Shown piece by piece: positions 33,721 to 44,319 of a stretch of 64,000 bases of DNA. Position 1 is the first letter of the stretch. Each line of letters begins with the position of its first letter. The translations under genes and the position numbers were made by a program. This DNA comes from Zygnema cylindricum (Eukaryota; Streptophyta; Zygnematophyceae; Zygnematales; Zygnemataceae). A model generated the notes under the pieces. It made no database searches, was not told the DNA's origin, and saw only the letters and a program-made list of their open reading frames with translations. The stretch spans positions 215,046-279,045 of the forward strand of contig JBBHKE010000161.1 of assembly GCA_037447655.1 (NCBI GenBank), given 5' to 3'.

Positions 33721-34401
33721 TTATTGGCTTATTCATACGTCGTACATTAGATAATTTTGTACTTTTTTGGTTACGGGTGGGCACGGTTAGTCGCGAGAAA
33801 TCGAGTTTTGGTTAAATTTTATTTTCGTAAACGCCGGTCGGTTAACGGTTAACAATTTTGGAGCGTGACATAACCGGGTTGGGCGTCGGTTACTCGGAAT
33901 TTGAGAAAAAAAAACGGTCGGTTTCAGTTATGTAAAATTTTGACTTTTGCAACCTATGGCTTGCACGCACATTATATCGCACGCACTTTTGGTTTACATC
34001 GTTGAATATCGTCAGTTCACTAATATTTGGCGTGTGCGCAATTCGCGTACACGTCTGATTGAAGGGGTACTAATATCGTGCGTCATATGCTTATTTTTAG
34101 GTGCAAGATTTGAATAGCGTGAGTGGATACTGCTTGGAAGTCGTACGAAACGAGATGACGAACCTACGCGATATTTTATTTGTACCTTTGGTTTCACTTG
34201 TACTTCCGGTTTCACTTGTACATTCAATTTCCCTTGTACTTTCGATTTCGTTGGTACTTTTTCTTTCACCTCAAGTGGACTTTCGCGACGTACTTACTAC
34301 ATGTATGATGGACGTTTCGTTGGCGCTTTCTCATTGGTGCACATTTAAGTCATGAACCCATGTAGGGTTCACGCATACATGTAGATAGGAAGGATTTTCA
34401 C

Positions 34402-34963
34402 CATAGTTCAAAAGTAGGTGAAAGTAGGCCCATACATACGCAAAACATAAAATATGGCCTTAAGACCCATATTGTATTGGTCACAAAATGAAAAGTAATA
34501 GTGACAGGGTTGAGTTGCACATCAACCGATAGATAATTAAACGTCATGTCTAAATTTTGAAAAACATTCGGACAAGTTTTTATTTTTCCGTGAGTTATAA
34601 GGTATTTTTTTTTAAACCGTCAGATGTGGACGATCGGACGGTCGCTGATCAAAGTAGCGTTCTAAAAAGATCACATGAAAATCCCATAACACAAATTACG
34701 ATAGGTTTGACGTCCGCGGTTTTTTCTTCCTGGGTTTTTTTTCCCGCGGAATGTCAACCTACGCCATGTCAGTTCGCTAAAAAATTTCATCCGGCGCCGT
34801 GTGCTGTACTATGATGATTCATACGATTACGTCAGATTCTTACGCTCGTACAAGAGTGTGCACAACGCACAAAGATACAGTATGCCTACTCAGCGCGAGT
34901 TTTGTGCCAAGTTTTGTGCACCTACCAAAGGCCTACCATAAAAACGCCTACTTTTGAACTATG
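34402..34963. mobile_element. Non-autonomous hAT-like element 2
   Basis: 562 bp. Perfect 17-bp terminal inverted repeat CATAGTTCAAAAGTAGG. Flanked by ATTTTCAC (34394-34401) and GTTTTCAC (34964-34971), an 8-bp TSD with one difference. No coding sequence. Confidence 0.75.
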
Positions 34964-35373
34964 GTTTTCACCATAGTTCTCCACTCCGTACGGATTTGGA
35001 CTTTTTTACGAAAACTACGTAGTATTCGCTTGTTTCGTAAAATTGGTAAATTTCGTACGTCTCACACTGTACAGAAATTTGTATGGACAAAAAAAAACGT
35101 TGCTTCATTTGCTTGCGCGCGCGTATTTTTTATCTGTCCTCCCACTCCGTCTTCAAAAAGAAGCCGTCGCTAGAGATGTCGTAAATTCCGGCGCTCGCCG
35201 CTTGTTCGTTACACTTTTCAGTTTTGCTTCATTTGCGGACACGTATTTTTATCTGAGCGGCGAACCGCAAAATTTATGGCGTCTGGCACACGTATTTTTA
35301 TATGAGCGGCGAGCCGCGAAACTTATGGCGTCTCGCACGCGTATTTTTATCTCAGCGGCGAGCCGCGGAATTT

Positions 35374-36092
35374 TGTTGATTTTGGAAAGCTTTAAGTCTC
35401 GGTATATTAGTAGAACGGTAGAAAGGTAGTTATTTGTAGTTTAAGGATATGCGTCATCACTTGAGTACAGTACATGTCAACGCAACTGCTATGTAGATAG
35501 AGCAGCGCAGCAAGCGAAGTTGCGACACAGACAAGACAACGCAGCTGCGGTTACTTTGGATATGATCTGTACAGACAACGCAGCGGTTGTTATCTTGGAT
35601 ATGATTCGGTACGGGACAACGCAGCTGCGATTGATATGAATCAAGTCAACGGACCTCAACTTAGTGGGTAGCTCAGTGGTAGCTTAGTGGTAGCTCAATG
35701 GTAGCTCGACATATTAGTATTAGCTTGGTAGCTTGACGTACCTCTCACGTACACTAGTATCGCCGTTACCAAACAAGTATAAGACTTAGGACTCATAACA
35801 CATTATGTATCCAGACTTCCAAGTAATATACGGCCGACAGTTTTTGGGAAACTTCTGAGTATTATAACTTGAGTGTTGTCGGGTCAATTGTGCTGACACT
35901 TTAAGAGTTGTCAGTGTTTATGCTACTCTATATTTTGATAGAGTTTTGTGAGGTTTGGATGCTTGTAAAAGATTTAGTTAGCACTTGAAAACAACTGTTT
36001 TATAGAATTCTTGATAGCTTCTGAGAGTGTATCATGTCTACTTCTACCACTACTGTTGCTCCTCCACCTGCACCGGTGGTCGTAGAACAACA
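35374..36092 (+). repeat. 5' LTR of plus-strand B element
   Basis: TGTTGATTTTGG...GTAGAACAACA. It contains direct repeats around the palindrome CAGCTG (ACAACGCAGCTGCG at 35550 and 35620) and four TAGCT(C/T)AGTGG-like words at 35670-35705. The gag ATG is at 36034, 59 bp before the LTR end. Confidence 0.9.
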
Positions 36093-36980
36093 GGTTATGG
36101 GCCTGTCATCAAGAATTTGTATCTTTTCAGGGGAAAAGAATATTTACTGGGCGAACATGGTGGAGACACATTTGGAGAATGTCAATCTCTTGGACATATT
36201 GGATGGTTCTCTGGATGAATCTGATCCGGCATGGTCTAAGAAAAATACGCAAGCTCGTTCTATTTTGAAATTCTGTATATTTGAGGACTTAGCTATGTCT
36301 CGGATAAAAATGAAAAAAACAATTGATATCTGGAAATCTCTTAAAAATGATTATGAAAAAGCTAATGTCTAGGAAGCTAATTGGTGGAAAAATTTGGGAC
36401 TATAAGTACACTGGCGGTACAATGGCCCAATACTCTAACAAGTTTTGCATCCTTGAAAATGCACATGCTTGTGCAGGTTGGGAGTTTCCTTAGTTTCAAC
36501 AGGCAGGGTTGCTTATGAGGGGTCTCCCTCGTAGTATGAAAGGAGCATCTGATATGCTCAAACAGAAAGATAAAGCTAGCTGGACTTTACATTTAGCCAT
36601 CAATATTTTGCTAGAAGAGGAAGCTACATCTAATATTCTCAGTGTTGAGCAAGTATAGGCTTTTAATTCACACTTTGAGAGGAAAAGACAGTTTCATCAG
36701 CAAAGAAATCGGTTCAGATAGTTTAATCAGGGTGGGAATAGACAATCCAATAATGGATGTTTTTATTGTAGTGAGAGAGGTCATGGATACAAATTTTGTC
36801 CCAATCTTAAACAACCTAACGATACAGGTTTATACAGGCCGGGATGGCAACAAAGTCAATTTTACAAAACCTTCACGGGGTCTACACCTCGTGGAAATGC
36901 ACTGTTTTCAGCGTCTTCATCACTCCAGAATGAGACTTTGACAATTTCTGAGGAGGAGGAAACATATCTATTCGCTATGG
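36034..36980 (+). pseudogene. Family B gag (plus-strand copy)
   Basis: ATG in the LTR. Residues STSTTTVAPPPAPVVVEQ precede the PBS-encoded QVMGLSS. The core ENVNLLDILDGSLDESDPAW and ARSILKFCIFEDLAMSRIK follows. A TAG at 36370 replaces Gln (ANVQ in relatives). The knuckle CFYCSERGHGYKFC (CX2CX4HX4C) is intact near 36757-36800 but in a frame shifted from the N-terminus. Translation stops also occur near 36655. Confidence 0.87.
36093..36104 (+). other. Half-tRNA primer-binding site, family B
   Basis: GGTTATGGGCCT directly follows the LTR end. The first 11 nt are complementary to the anticodon arm of initiator tRNA-Met, as in family A, and they encode the gag residues V-M-G-L. Confidence 0.75.
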
Positions 36981-38698
36981 CGGCGGTGATGGAGGGCGCA
37001 AAGGACCCTTGATGGATAATGTATACAAGAGCGTCAGCCCATATGTCCTGGAACAAAGCCATCTTCACAAATCTGAAAAGAACGCCGGAGAAAAATATTT
37101 ATTATGCTTGTGGAATGAGTGTTCAGACTCGTGCTGTGGGTGATGTGTCTTTGCTAGTGGATGTGGAGGGCAAAGCAACTGAAAGAACTCTTCACAATGT
37201 CTTATTTGTTCCTGACTTTCAAAAAAATATGTTTTCTACGTCCTTGGTAGAAAGTAAGGGCTTTGAGGTTAATTTGAAAAATGGTAGACATGTTTTTAGC
37301 AAAAATGGCAAAGTCGCAGTTACAGGTACAAGAGATACTAGCAAGATGTACCGAATGGATATGGCTAATACCAAGGAGAATGATGTTCTGTACTCTGGTG
37401 TTTTGCATTCAGATGAGTTGTGGCATAAAAGATTAGGCCATATAAACTATGATAGTTTGAGAAAGATGGTCCTTACTGGAAAAATAAAAGGTTTATCAAT
37501 CACAAATCAGCCTGTCAAAACATGTGATGGCTGCGCTTTGGGCAAAATCCACAGACTATCATTTCGTAAAGAGACTGAGCATCGGTCCACAAAAACTTTA
37601 GAACAAATTCATTTGGATGTTTTTGGTCCTGCGAAGTTTCCATCTGCCGGGGGAATGAAATATATGGTCACATTCACAGATGATTTCTCCAGGTTTACAA
37701 AAGTTTACTTCATGAAGGAGAAGAGTGAAGTGTTTGGTCATTTCAAACACTTTAAATCATATGTTGAAAAACTTCATGATTTACCTATTTTGCAGCTCAA
37801 ATCGGACAATGGTGGTGAATATACATCGAAAGAATTTGAAACCTTTTTACTCGAGGAAGGTATAAGTCATCTACTGACTGTTCCATATTCCCTGGAACAA
37901 AATGGGCTATCAGAGAGATTAAATAGAACTCTCACGGAGAGCTCTAGGTCGATGCTCGCGGATAAAAATGTGGATCCGAAATTCTGGGCGGAGGCTCTAA
38001 ATTGTGCGGTTTATACTAAGAATAGAATATGATCAAGATCAGTAGAATCTACTCCTTACGAGATTTGGATAGGTAGCAAACCAGATGTTAGCCATTTCAA
38101 AGTCTTTGGTAGTCAATGCTTTACCTTGGATACGTCTACGGACAGATGGAAAATGGAACCGAAGGGAGTACCAGGTATTTTGTTAGGATATGATGATCAC
38201 TCTAAAGGTTACAGAGTCTTTGTATTTGAGAGGCAAAAAACAGTTGTAGCAAGAAATATCATTGTCAAAGATGAACTAGACTCGATAGATTTATTTCAAA
38301 TGACAGAGCAGCAAAAGCAGCAAAAAGTACAGGAGTATGTCATCTTAGATTGCATGCAAGAAATTGTCCCGCAGGTGCAACATTCTCCGGTAATGACTCT
38401 AGAGTCGGACTCTCTCCGAATTCCTCATCCAATTCAGTTCCAACCGGCCCACCAGCAGTCAATACACACGGAAAGCAACCAGCGCAATCAGCCACACAAG
38501 GATCACAACCAGCGCAATCAGCGTAATGCGCAGCATCCGACGATCTCAGCCTCAGAATTTCCAGGAAGAAGATCCAGCAGCCGCATGCAAGCAAGCTCTC
38601 ACTTTGCCTACTCGACAACCTCAGGGGAGCCCTTGACCATCCAATAGGCCTTCTCATCACCAGAGCGGAATCACTGGATCGAGGCAGCAAACGACAAA
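36981..38698 (+). pseudogene. Family B protease-integrase (plus-strand copy)
   Basis: The protease site is damaged (MYTRASAHM for MDTGASAHM), with a TGA at 37010. 37019-38032 is open and includes the pre-integrase finger CDGCALGKIHRLSF and integrase acids in LDVFGP, KSDNGGEY and SERLNRT. A TGA at 38030 (YTKNRI then stop, GS.. in relatives) breaks it. The C-terminal region (KGYRVFVFERQK, ARNIIVKDELDSIDLF) is open from 38126 to 38647. A TAG at 38645 precedes RT. Confidence 0.88.
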
Positions 38699-40204
38699 AT
38701 GAAGTCGATCACGGAGGCCCAAACATGGAAGCTTGTGGAACTTCCTCCAGACCGAAAGACGATCTGCAGCAAATCGGTATTCAAGGTGAAGTTAAATCCC
38801 GATAACACTATTGAACGATATAAGGCCAAACTTGTGGCAAAGGGTTATAATCAGAAGGAAGGAATCAATTTTGAAGAAACATTTTCTCCGGTTGTAAGAT
38901 TTCCGACAGTTAGGATTTTGCTGTCCCTAGCTGCTATAGAAGTTATGGAAATTCATCAGATGGATGTAAAGACGGCCTTTTTGCATAGAGAACTAGAAGA
39001 GACCATTTACATGCAGCAACCTGAAATGTATGCAGAACCAGGAAAAGAGCACTTAGTATGCAAGTTGCTAAAATCTTTGTACGGCCTAAAACAGGCCCCT
39101 AGGCAATGGAATCTGAAGCTTGATGAATTCTTCACCAGTCTAGGATTTCAAAGGATAAGTTCTGATCACTCTGTCTACGTTCTAAAGGGTGAAAATGGGA
39201 TAGTATATATAGCGGTGTATGTAGATGATTTACTATTAATTAGCAAATCAATGGCTGAAATTAACAAAATCAAAACTGCTCTAAACTCACGGTTCGAGAT
39301 GAAAGACCTCGGTGAGGCAAACAATATTCTGGGAATCCAGGTAGAGAGGGACAAAAATAAGAAAGTAATAAAATTAACTCAAAAAGAGGCTATTGGAAAC
39401 ATGTTAGATGAGTATGGAATACGTATGGCAAAAGGATGTCTAACTCCAATGGAGTTTTGGCAAAAGTTAGAGGGAGAAGAGACAGAAACAGGTGTCATTA
39501 TTAGAGAGTATTTAGAGTCAGGGGAGAATGATCCTATGACACTAACACCTTATAGACAGATAGTGGGAAGCTTAATATATTTCATGAACTGTACACGTCC
39601 TGACATTGCTGCAGCAGTTGGGGTACTGAGCAGAAGTCTAGAGAATCCGAGAAAATCTGACTTTGATGCAGCAAGGAGTGTCTTAAGATATTTGGCACGA
39701 ACCAAAGACCTCAAACTCACACTAGGCGGAGGAGAAGTAAAACTGCAGACGTGGAGTGATGCAAGCTATGGCGACATACCAAGCCGGAAGTCCACCACGG
39801 GATTCGTTCTACAAATTGGGAACGGGACTTGCTATTGAAGCGGCAAACTTCAAAAGGTTACAGCACAGTCAACAATGGAGTCAGAATATATGGCAGCGAG
39901 CTCGCCCCTCAAAGAACTCCAATGGGTGAAATCCATGTTGCAAGAATTGGGATACATGCAGGTTGGTCCACAGGTCATCTGGTGTGATAACTAGGCTGCC
40001 ATCGCCATTACTTCTAACCCAAGTCACCACTTGAAAAGCAAGCACATGGATGTAAGATTACACTTTGTAAGAGAAAAAGTGTTCTCTAGAGTGATTAAAT
40101 TATGTTGTTTGCCAGATGCAAAAATTATTGTTGATATACTCACTAAAGCCCTTCGTGCTACTAAGCTGAAGTATTGTAGGTATGCAGTAGGATTAAGTGA
40201 ATAG
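38699..40204 (+). pseudogene. Family B reverse transcriptase-RNase H (plus-strand copy)
   Basis: 38699-39838 is open for 379 residues and holds the RT blocks (TWKLVELPPDRK, EETFSPVVRFPTVRILLSL, QMDVKTAFLHREL, YGLKQAPRQWNLKLDEF), catalytic AVYVDDLLLISK and RNase H WSDASYGDIPSRKSTTGF. A TGA at 39836 replaces Trp of CYWS. Further down, TAG replaces Gln in CDNQAAIAI (39992). The frame otherwise continues through HMDVRLHFVREKVFSRV to a natural-looking end (GLSE) at 40204. Only a few point stops separate it from an open frame. Confidence 0.9.
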
Positions 40205-40364
40205 TTGGATTGCTGCACTGCTATACTGCCACGCTGCTATAAGTCCAACATTGAGATGTAGTGGGACTCGGTGACTTGCCTATTGCAATATTGCTATGCT
40301 GCGATGTTGCGCTAGTTTGTCATCGCAGGTGCGCCGGTACACTAAGTCTAAAGCTTTAGGGGAG

Positions 40365-41051
40365 TGTTGTTTTTGGAAAGCTTTCTGCCTCAGAAAATTA
40401 GTAGGACGATAGAAAGGTAGTAATGTTTAGTGTAAAGACATGCGTCATCACTTGAGTGCAGTACAAGACATCCCAGCTGCTATGCAAACAGAGCAGCGTA
40501 GCAGCACGGAATCAAAGCTGCAACACAGACAGGACAACGCAACTACGGTTATCTTAGATATGATTCGGTACGGGACAACGCAGCTGCGATTGATATGAAT
40601 CAAGTCAACGGACCTCAACTTAGTGGGTAGCTCAGTGGTAGCTTAGTGGTAGCTCAATGGTAGCTCGACATATTATTATTAGCTTGGTAGTTTGACGTAC
40701 CTCTCAGGTACACTAGTATCGTTGGTACAACACAAGTATAAGACTTAGGACTCAGATCACATTATGTATCCAGACTTCGAAGTAGTAAACTGCAGACAAT
40801 TTTTGGGAAATTTCTGAGTATTATATCTTGAGTGTTGGCGGGTCAATTGTGCTGACACTTTGGGAGTTGTCAGTGTTTATGCTTCTCTATATTCTGATAG
40901 AGTTTTGTGAGGTTTGGATGTTTTTATAAGATTTGGTGAGCACTTGAAAATAGTTGTTTGATAGAATTCTTGATAGTTTCTAAGAGTGCATCATGTCTAC
41001 TTCTACCACTACTGCTGTTCCTCCACCTGCACCGGTGGTCGTAGAACAACA
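40365..41051 (+). repeat. 3' LTR of plus-strand B element
   Basis: TGTTGTTTTTGG...GTAGAACAACA. It includes the gag ATG at 40993, so the LTR end encodes the gag N-terminus again and would read into flanking DNA. Confidence 0.9.
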
Positions 41052-41423
41052 AATTTATGGCGTCTCGCACACGTGTTTTTATTTGGGCGGCGAGCCGCGG
41101 AATTTATGGTGTCTCCAACGGCGACTTCCCTGAGTCGTTTTGCTTCATTTGCGCGAGCGTATTTTCATCTGTCCTCCACTCCGTCTTCAGACGGAAGCCG
41201 CCGTTGGAGACGCCGTAAATTCCGTCGCTTGCCGCTAGTTCGTTGCACTTTTCAGTTTTTTATGGTATTGAATATTTCAAAATTTTGAAATTTGAAAGTC
41301 CAAAAAAAACACGAATTTTTACTACGAATTTTAAAAATTAAAAATTGTTTTATGCGCACTATACGTAGTAATCATTGGTTTACTCCGTGTGTTTTATGCG
41401 CATAGGACATCTATGGTTTTCAC

Positions 41424-43312
41424 CCTCGGACGGTGGATTTTGTTAGGCATACTGCAAACGATGTTGGCCGCCTATTGGCCAACATCTTAAGTGGTTTTCG
41501 TTCACGTAAAGTAGGCTAGACTTAGGCTAGTTTCACTTAAGCATAGCATAGCTCCTACTTAGGCTAATTTTGGACTTAGAAGAATTTAGTTTTCAGACAA
41601 GACTTTTCTCTTAGCAGCGGAGCTTCTCTTGCTCTCTCTCACCGATTGCCCACGCGTCTCTCTTCTACTTGCTAGCTAGATTTAGAGGCTAGATAGATTA
41701 CATATATTACCTCTTGTTTGTCTTCCCACGCTTTTAATCCACGAGGCTTTGCGCCAAGTTCGGAGGGTTTCCCTTCAAAGCTTGTGTTGTTTTTTGGGAG
41801 TGCATCCGAATCCAACTGTGCCTTCCTCGGGCAGTCGGATGGTTTGGGTGGCTTGTTGATGTGTTGGTGTTCTTGTTAATACCTTGGTTGAGGTGGAAGA
41901 TTGTCTTTTGGCCAAAACTGGATTTTCTTTTGGTTTTTGGTTGAGATTATATTTTTGCTTCGCTGCTATTATAGATAACTCTTGTAAAGAATACGTAGAA
42001 GACCCGAGAACCTAGTGGCTACCTCGCGGCTTAGTAGGTTTATGTCACACCAAGGGAGTATTCTTTCCCTATTATTTATTATTAGTCATTTCTCATATAT
42101 AATTTTTGTCTTTCATTTCGCGTCTGTATATATTCCTGAGCATGACTTTGCTGGGTATAATGCATGTTTTGCCTTGCTTGCCTCTCATGCACGACACATT
42201 AGATGAAATGTGTAAATTTTGTGTTTTTTTTAAGTACTTCCACGTGAAATGTGGCGACACATAAAGAGGGAAATGGTTAAAACCTAAAATAACAAATAAA
42301 GGCAAATCTTGAGGGAACCATTGAACCACGAAGTGCGAGCAAAAGACAACATATTTAGTGGAGAAATGAAAGATTTTGAAAGCTCTTTGTATTTGATAAT
42401 TGTAGAACGAGTTTGTTGACAAATTCAAAAGAATAAAAGACGAAAAAGAAATAAGGAAAGCCATGGCCGAAGTTTCGAGAAGGTCTTAAAAGATTCAGTT
42501 TCCAAAAAGTTAAGATATTCAATGTCCTAGATAAACGTTACTATCGGCGTTACTGTTCCAGTAGCGTTTCTTTGTAATCGTTCAAACGTATACATTACGG
42601 CGAATCTGTTTTTACTATTCCTATAAGCACTGCAACTATAGCGCTCGTTATTGTACTCTAATCACCGTATTTAACGAGATGTACACACACTTTTACATGT
42701 ATAAATAGTGGACAATTATCCACGTAACCTTCCAGAAAATTATATGATTTGTGTCGTTTTGTACATTTTTTGGAATAGCTATAATGGACACAGTAATAAC
42801 CACCGTGATTTGTATACGTGCAAATTCTCATTGATTTAATGTATAACTAAGTAATGCTAGCTATCGCATAAGTGTAGTTATCCGATTTGTATATATAAGG
42901 GTGGTTATCCATTAGAGGAAAAGTGGGGTTGTTTACTGGACGTCGTACGCTTTCGTACACATTCGTACCATTTTTTAATTTTTGTTGGACGAAACATGTT
43001 TACCGGAACGTCGTCAGAATGCTCCAATATTATATGCGTAATTCTTGACCGCTGGTCGTGTGCCATTGGTACACGTGAAAAGGAAAAAAAAAATGTCCAC
43101 TTCGAACAAGCGATGAGAAGCTTACACGTCGTACAGGCCATGTGCCTTACGCCACCGTGTATGCAGGTCGCCCGAAATATCTTTGCACGCTCTTTTGACA
43201 TCCACTGACCTTCAAAGTTTGCGGCGCCTTTTTGCCATTACGCTTCGAAATTTTGATTTATAATTTTAAAATTAAAATTTGGTCGCAAAATTTTCGTACG
43301 AATCATTAACTA
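41424..43312. other. Intergenic; possible degraded solo LTR at 41444-42050
   Basis: No gene seen. The stretch from TGTTAGGCATACTG (about 41444) to GGTTTATGTCACA (about 42051) has LTR-like layout (TG...CA, CT-rich middle, TTGTAAAG near the end), but no TSD could be found. A small hairpin, ATGTTGGCCgcctatTGGCCAACAT, lies at 41462-41486. The rest is AT-rich without recognisable features. Confidence 0.35.
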
Positions 43313-43887
43313 CACCGCCAGTCGTTATTAGCGTTACAAACGCTATATCGGAACCCCCAAATTTTGACCGCAAAAGCTGAAATAGAGTTAATAACACTAA
43401 TTATTTTTACGCTAATTAAGGTTTCGGTGAATTAGCGTTATAAATTCTAATTTTTGATCTTTTTGAATAGTGTGGTGAACAGACGTGTCAGTCCGTACAA
43501 AATGGTACTTTGTGTAGTAAAAAAGTACGAAACATGGATTAAAATAATCGCGATTGCACGTATAACTCCGCTCAGAATAAAAGGCAGAATGAGATCGTAC
43601 CTGTTTTAGTGTAAAAACATTGATCGCGTATTAATTATACGGGAGAAAATCCAAATTAGAATTGTGAGTAAATTAGAGAAAAAGTACGCGACGGTCTACG
43701 ATTTGTCTGATTTTGTACTTTTAGATATTTTACTGTGAAGATCCAAATGGCAGATCGGTTGTACCCAAATCAGCGTTATGAATCAATTAGAGTAATTTTT
43801 TTTTCCGAAATGTTGAAAATTAGCGTTAATAACGCCAATTAATTGTTAACACTAATAATTTTGAAACGCTAATAACGATTGGCGGTG
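43313..43887. mobile_element. CACCG-family MITE copy (b), long form
   Basis: 575 bp with terminal inverted repeats CACCGCCAGTCGTTATTAGCG and, rc at right, CACCGCCAATCGTTATTAGCG. Flanked by TA on both sides (43311-43312, 43888-43889). The interior has GCGTTA/TAACGC words and no coding sequence. Confidence 0.75.
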
Positions 43888-44119
43888 TACAGTACGGGTT
43901 TCAAATAAGCCTCCGTACATTTGTGGGACCTCGCGGGGACCTTCGGCACCTCTTGGGATCGGGTATGTGAAACAGGGTTTTGTGTTTAGGGTTGTTTTTT
44001 TAATAATAAAAAAACAAAAACAGATAAAATAAACCCCATGCGGTCGCGCGGATAATACGGGCGAGGTAGACGCCTTCGGCACCCCTGCGGGGCCAAAAAG
44101 TTGCAAGATCTGTACAGTA

Positions 44120-44317
44120 CACCGCCAATCGCTTTAAGAGTCAAGGATTAAATAGCGTCAAAAAAAAATTAGCGTTATTGATTCTAATTTAGTGCCTAAG
44201 ACGTTGCAGATTATGGTCCACCTACTTAAATAGCGTTATTAATTCTATTTCAGGTTTTGGGGTCAAAATTTAGGGGCACCGAACTAGCGTTATATACTCT
44301 AATAGCGATTGGCAGTG
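44120..44317. mobile_element. CACCG-family MITE copy (c)
   Basis: 198 bp, CACCGCCAATCGCTTTAAG...AATAGCGATTGGCAGTG, flanked by TA on both sides. Terminal repeats match copy (b). Confidence 0.75.
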
Positions 44318-44319
44318 TA

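Larger units (their letters stand above)
33007..33958. mobile_element. Non-autonomous hAT-like element 1
   Basis: Termini CAGAGGTCGCAA and, on the other strand, CATAGGTTGCAA. Exact 8-bp TSD GCTTGCAC at 32999-33006 and 33959-33966. The subterminal regions share CGGTCGGTT-type words. It contains about 63-bp tandem repeats and a smaller MITE (33410-33608). No transposase is seen. The 8-bp duplication and short CA-starting terminal repeats fit the hAT superfamily. Confidence 0.7.
35374..41051 (+). mobile_element. Family B Ty1/copia element, structurally near-complete
   Basis: LTRs at 35374-36092 (719 bp) and 40365-41051 (687 bp), TSD AATTT at 35369-35373 and 41052-41056, PBS at 36093, and PPT AAAGCTTTAGGGGAG at 40350-40364. 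The interior is collinear with the minus-strand B copies. It is inactivated by point stops and small indels, but every domain is present. Confidence 0.93.
34972..41415. mobile_element. Non-autonomous hAT-like element 3, host of the plus-strand B element
   Basis: Termini CATAGTTCTCC and, rc at the right, CATAGATGTCC (9 of 11 matching). Exact 8-bp flanks GTTTTCAC at 34964-34971 and 41416-41423. Without the B element (35374-41051 plus one TSD) it is about 760 bp. The interior holds about 52-bp units around CGTATTTTTATCTGAGCGGCGAGCCGCG (35232-35373, 41052-41110) and a repeated block on each side (35095-35215, 41138-41262). Element 2 is inserted immediately beside it, sharing the GTTTTCAC target. 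Confidence 0.6.
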
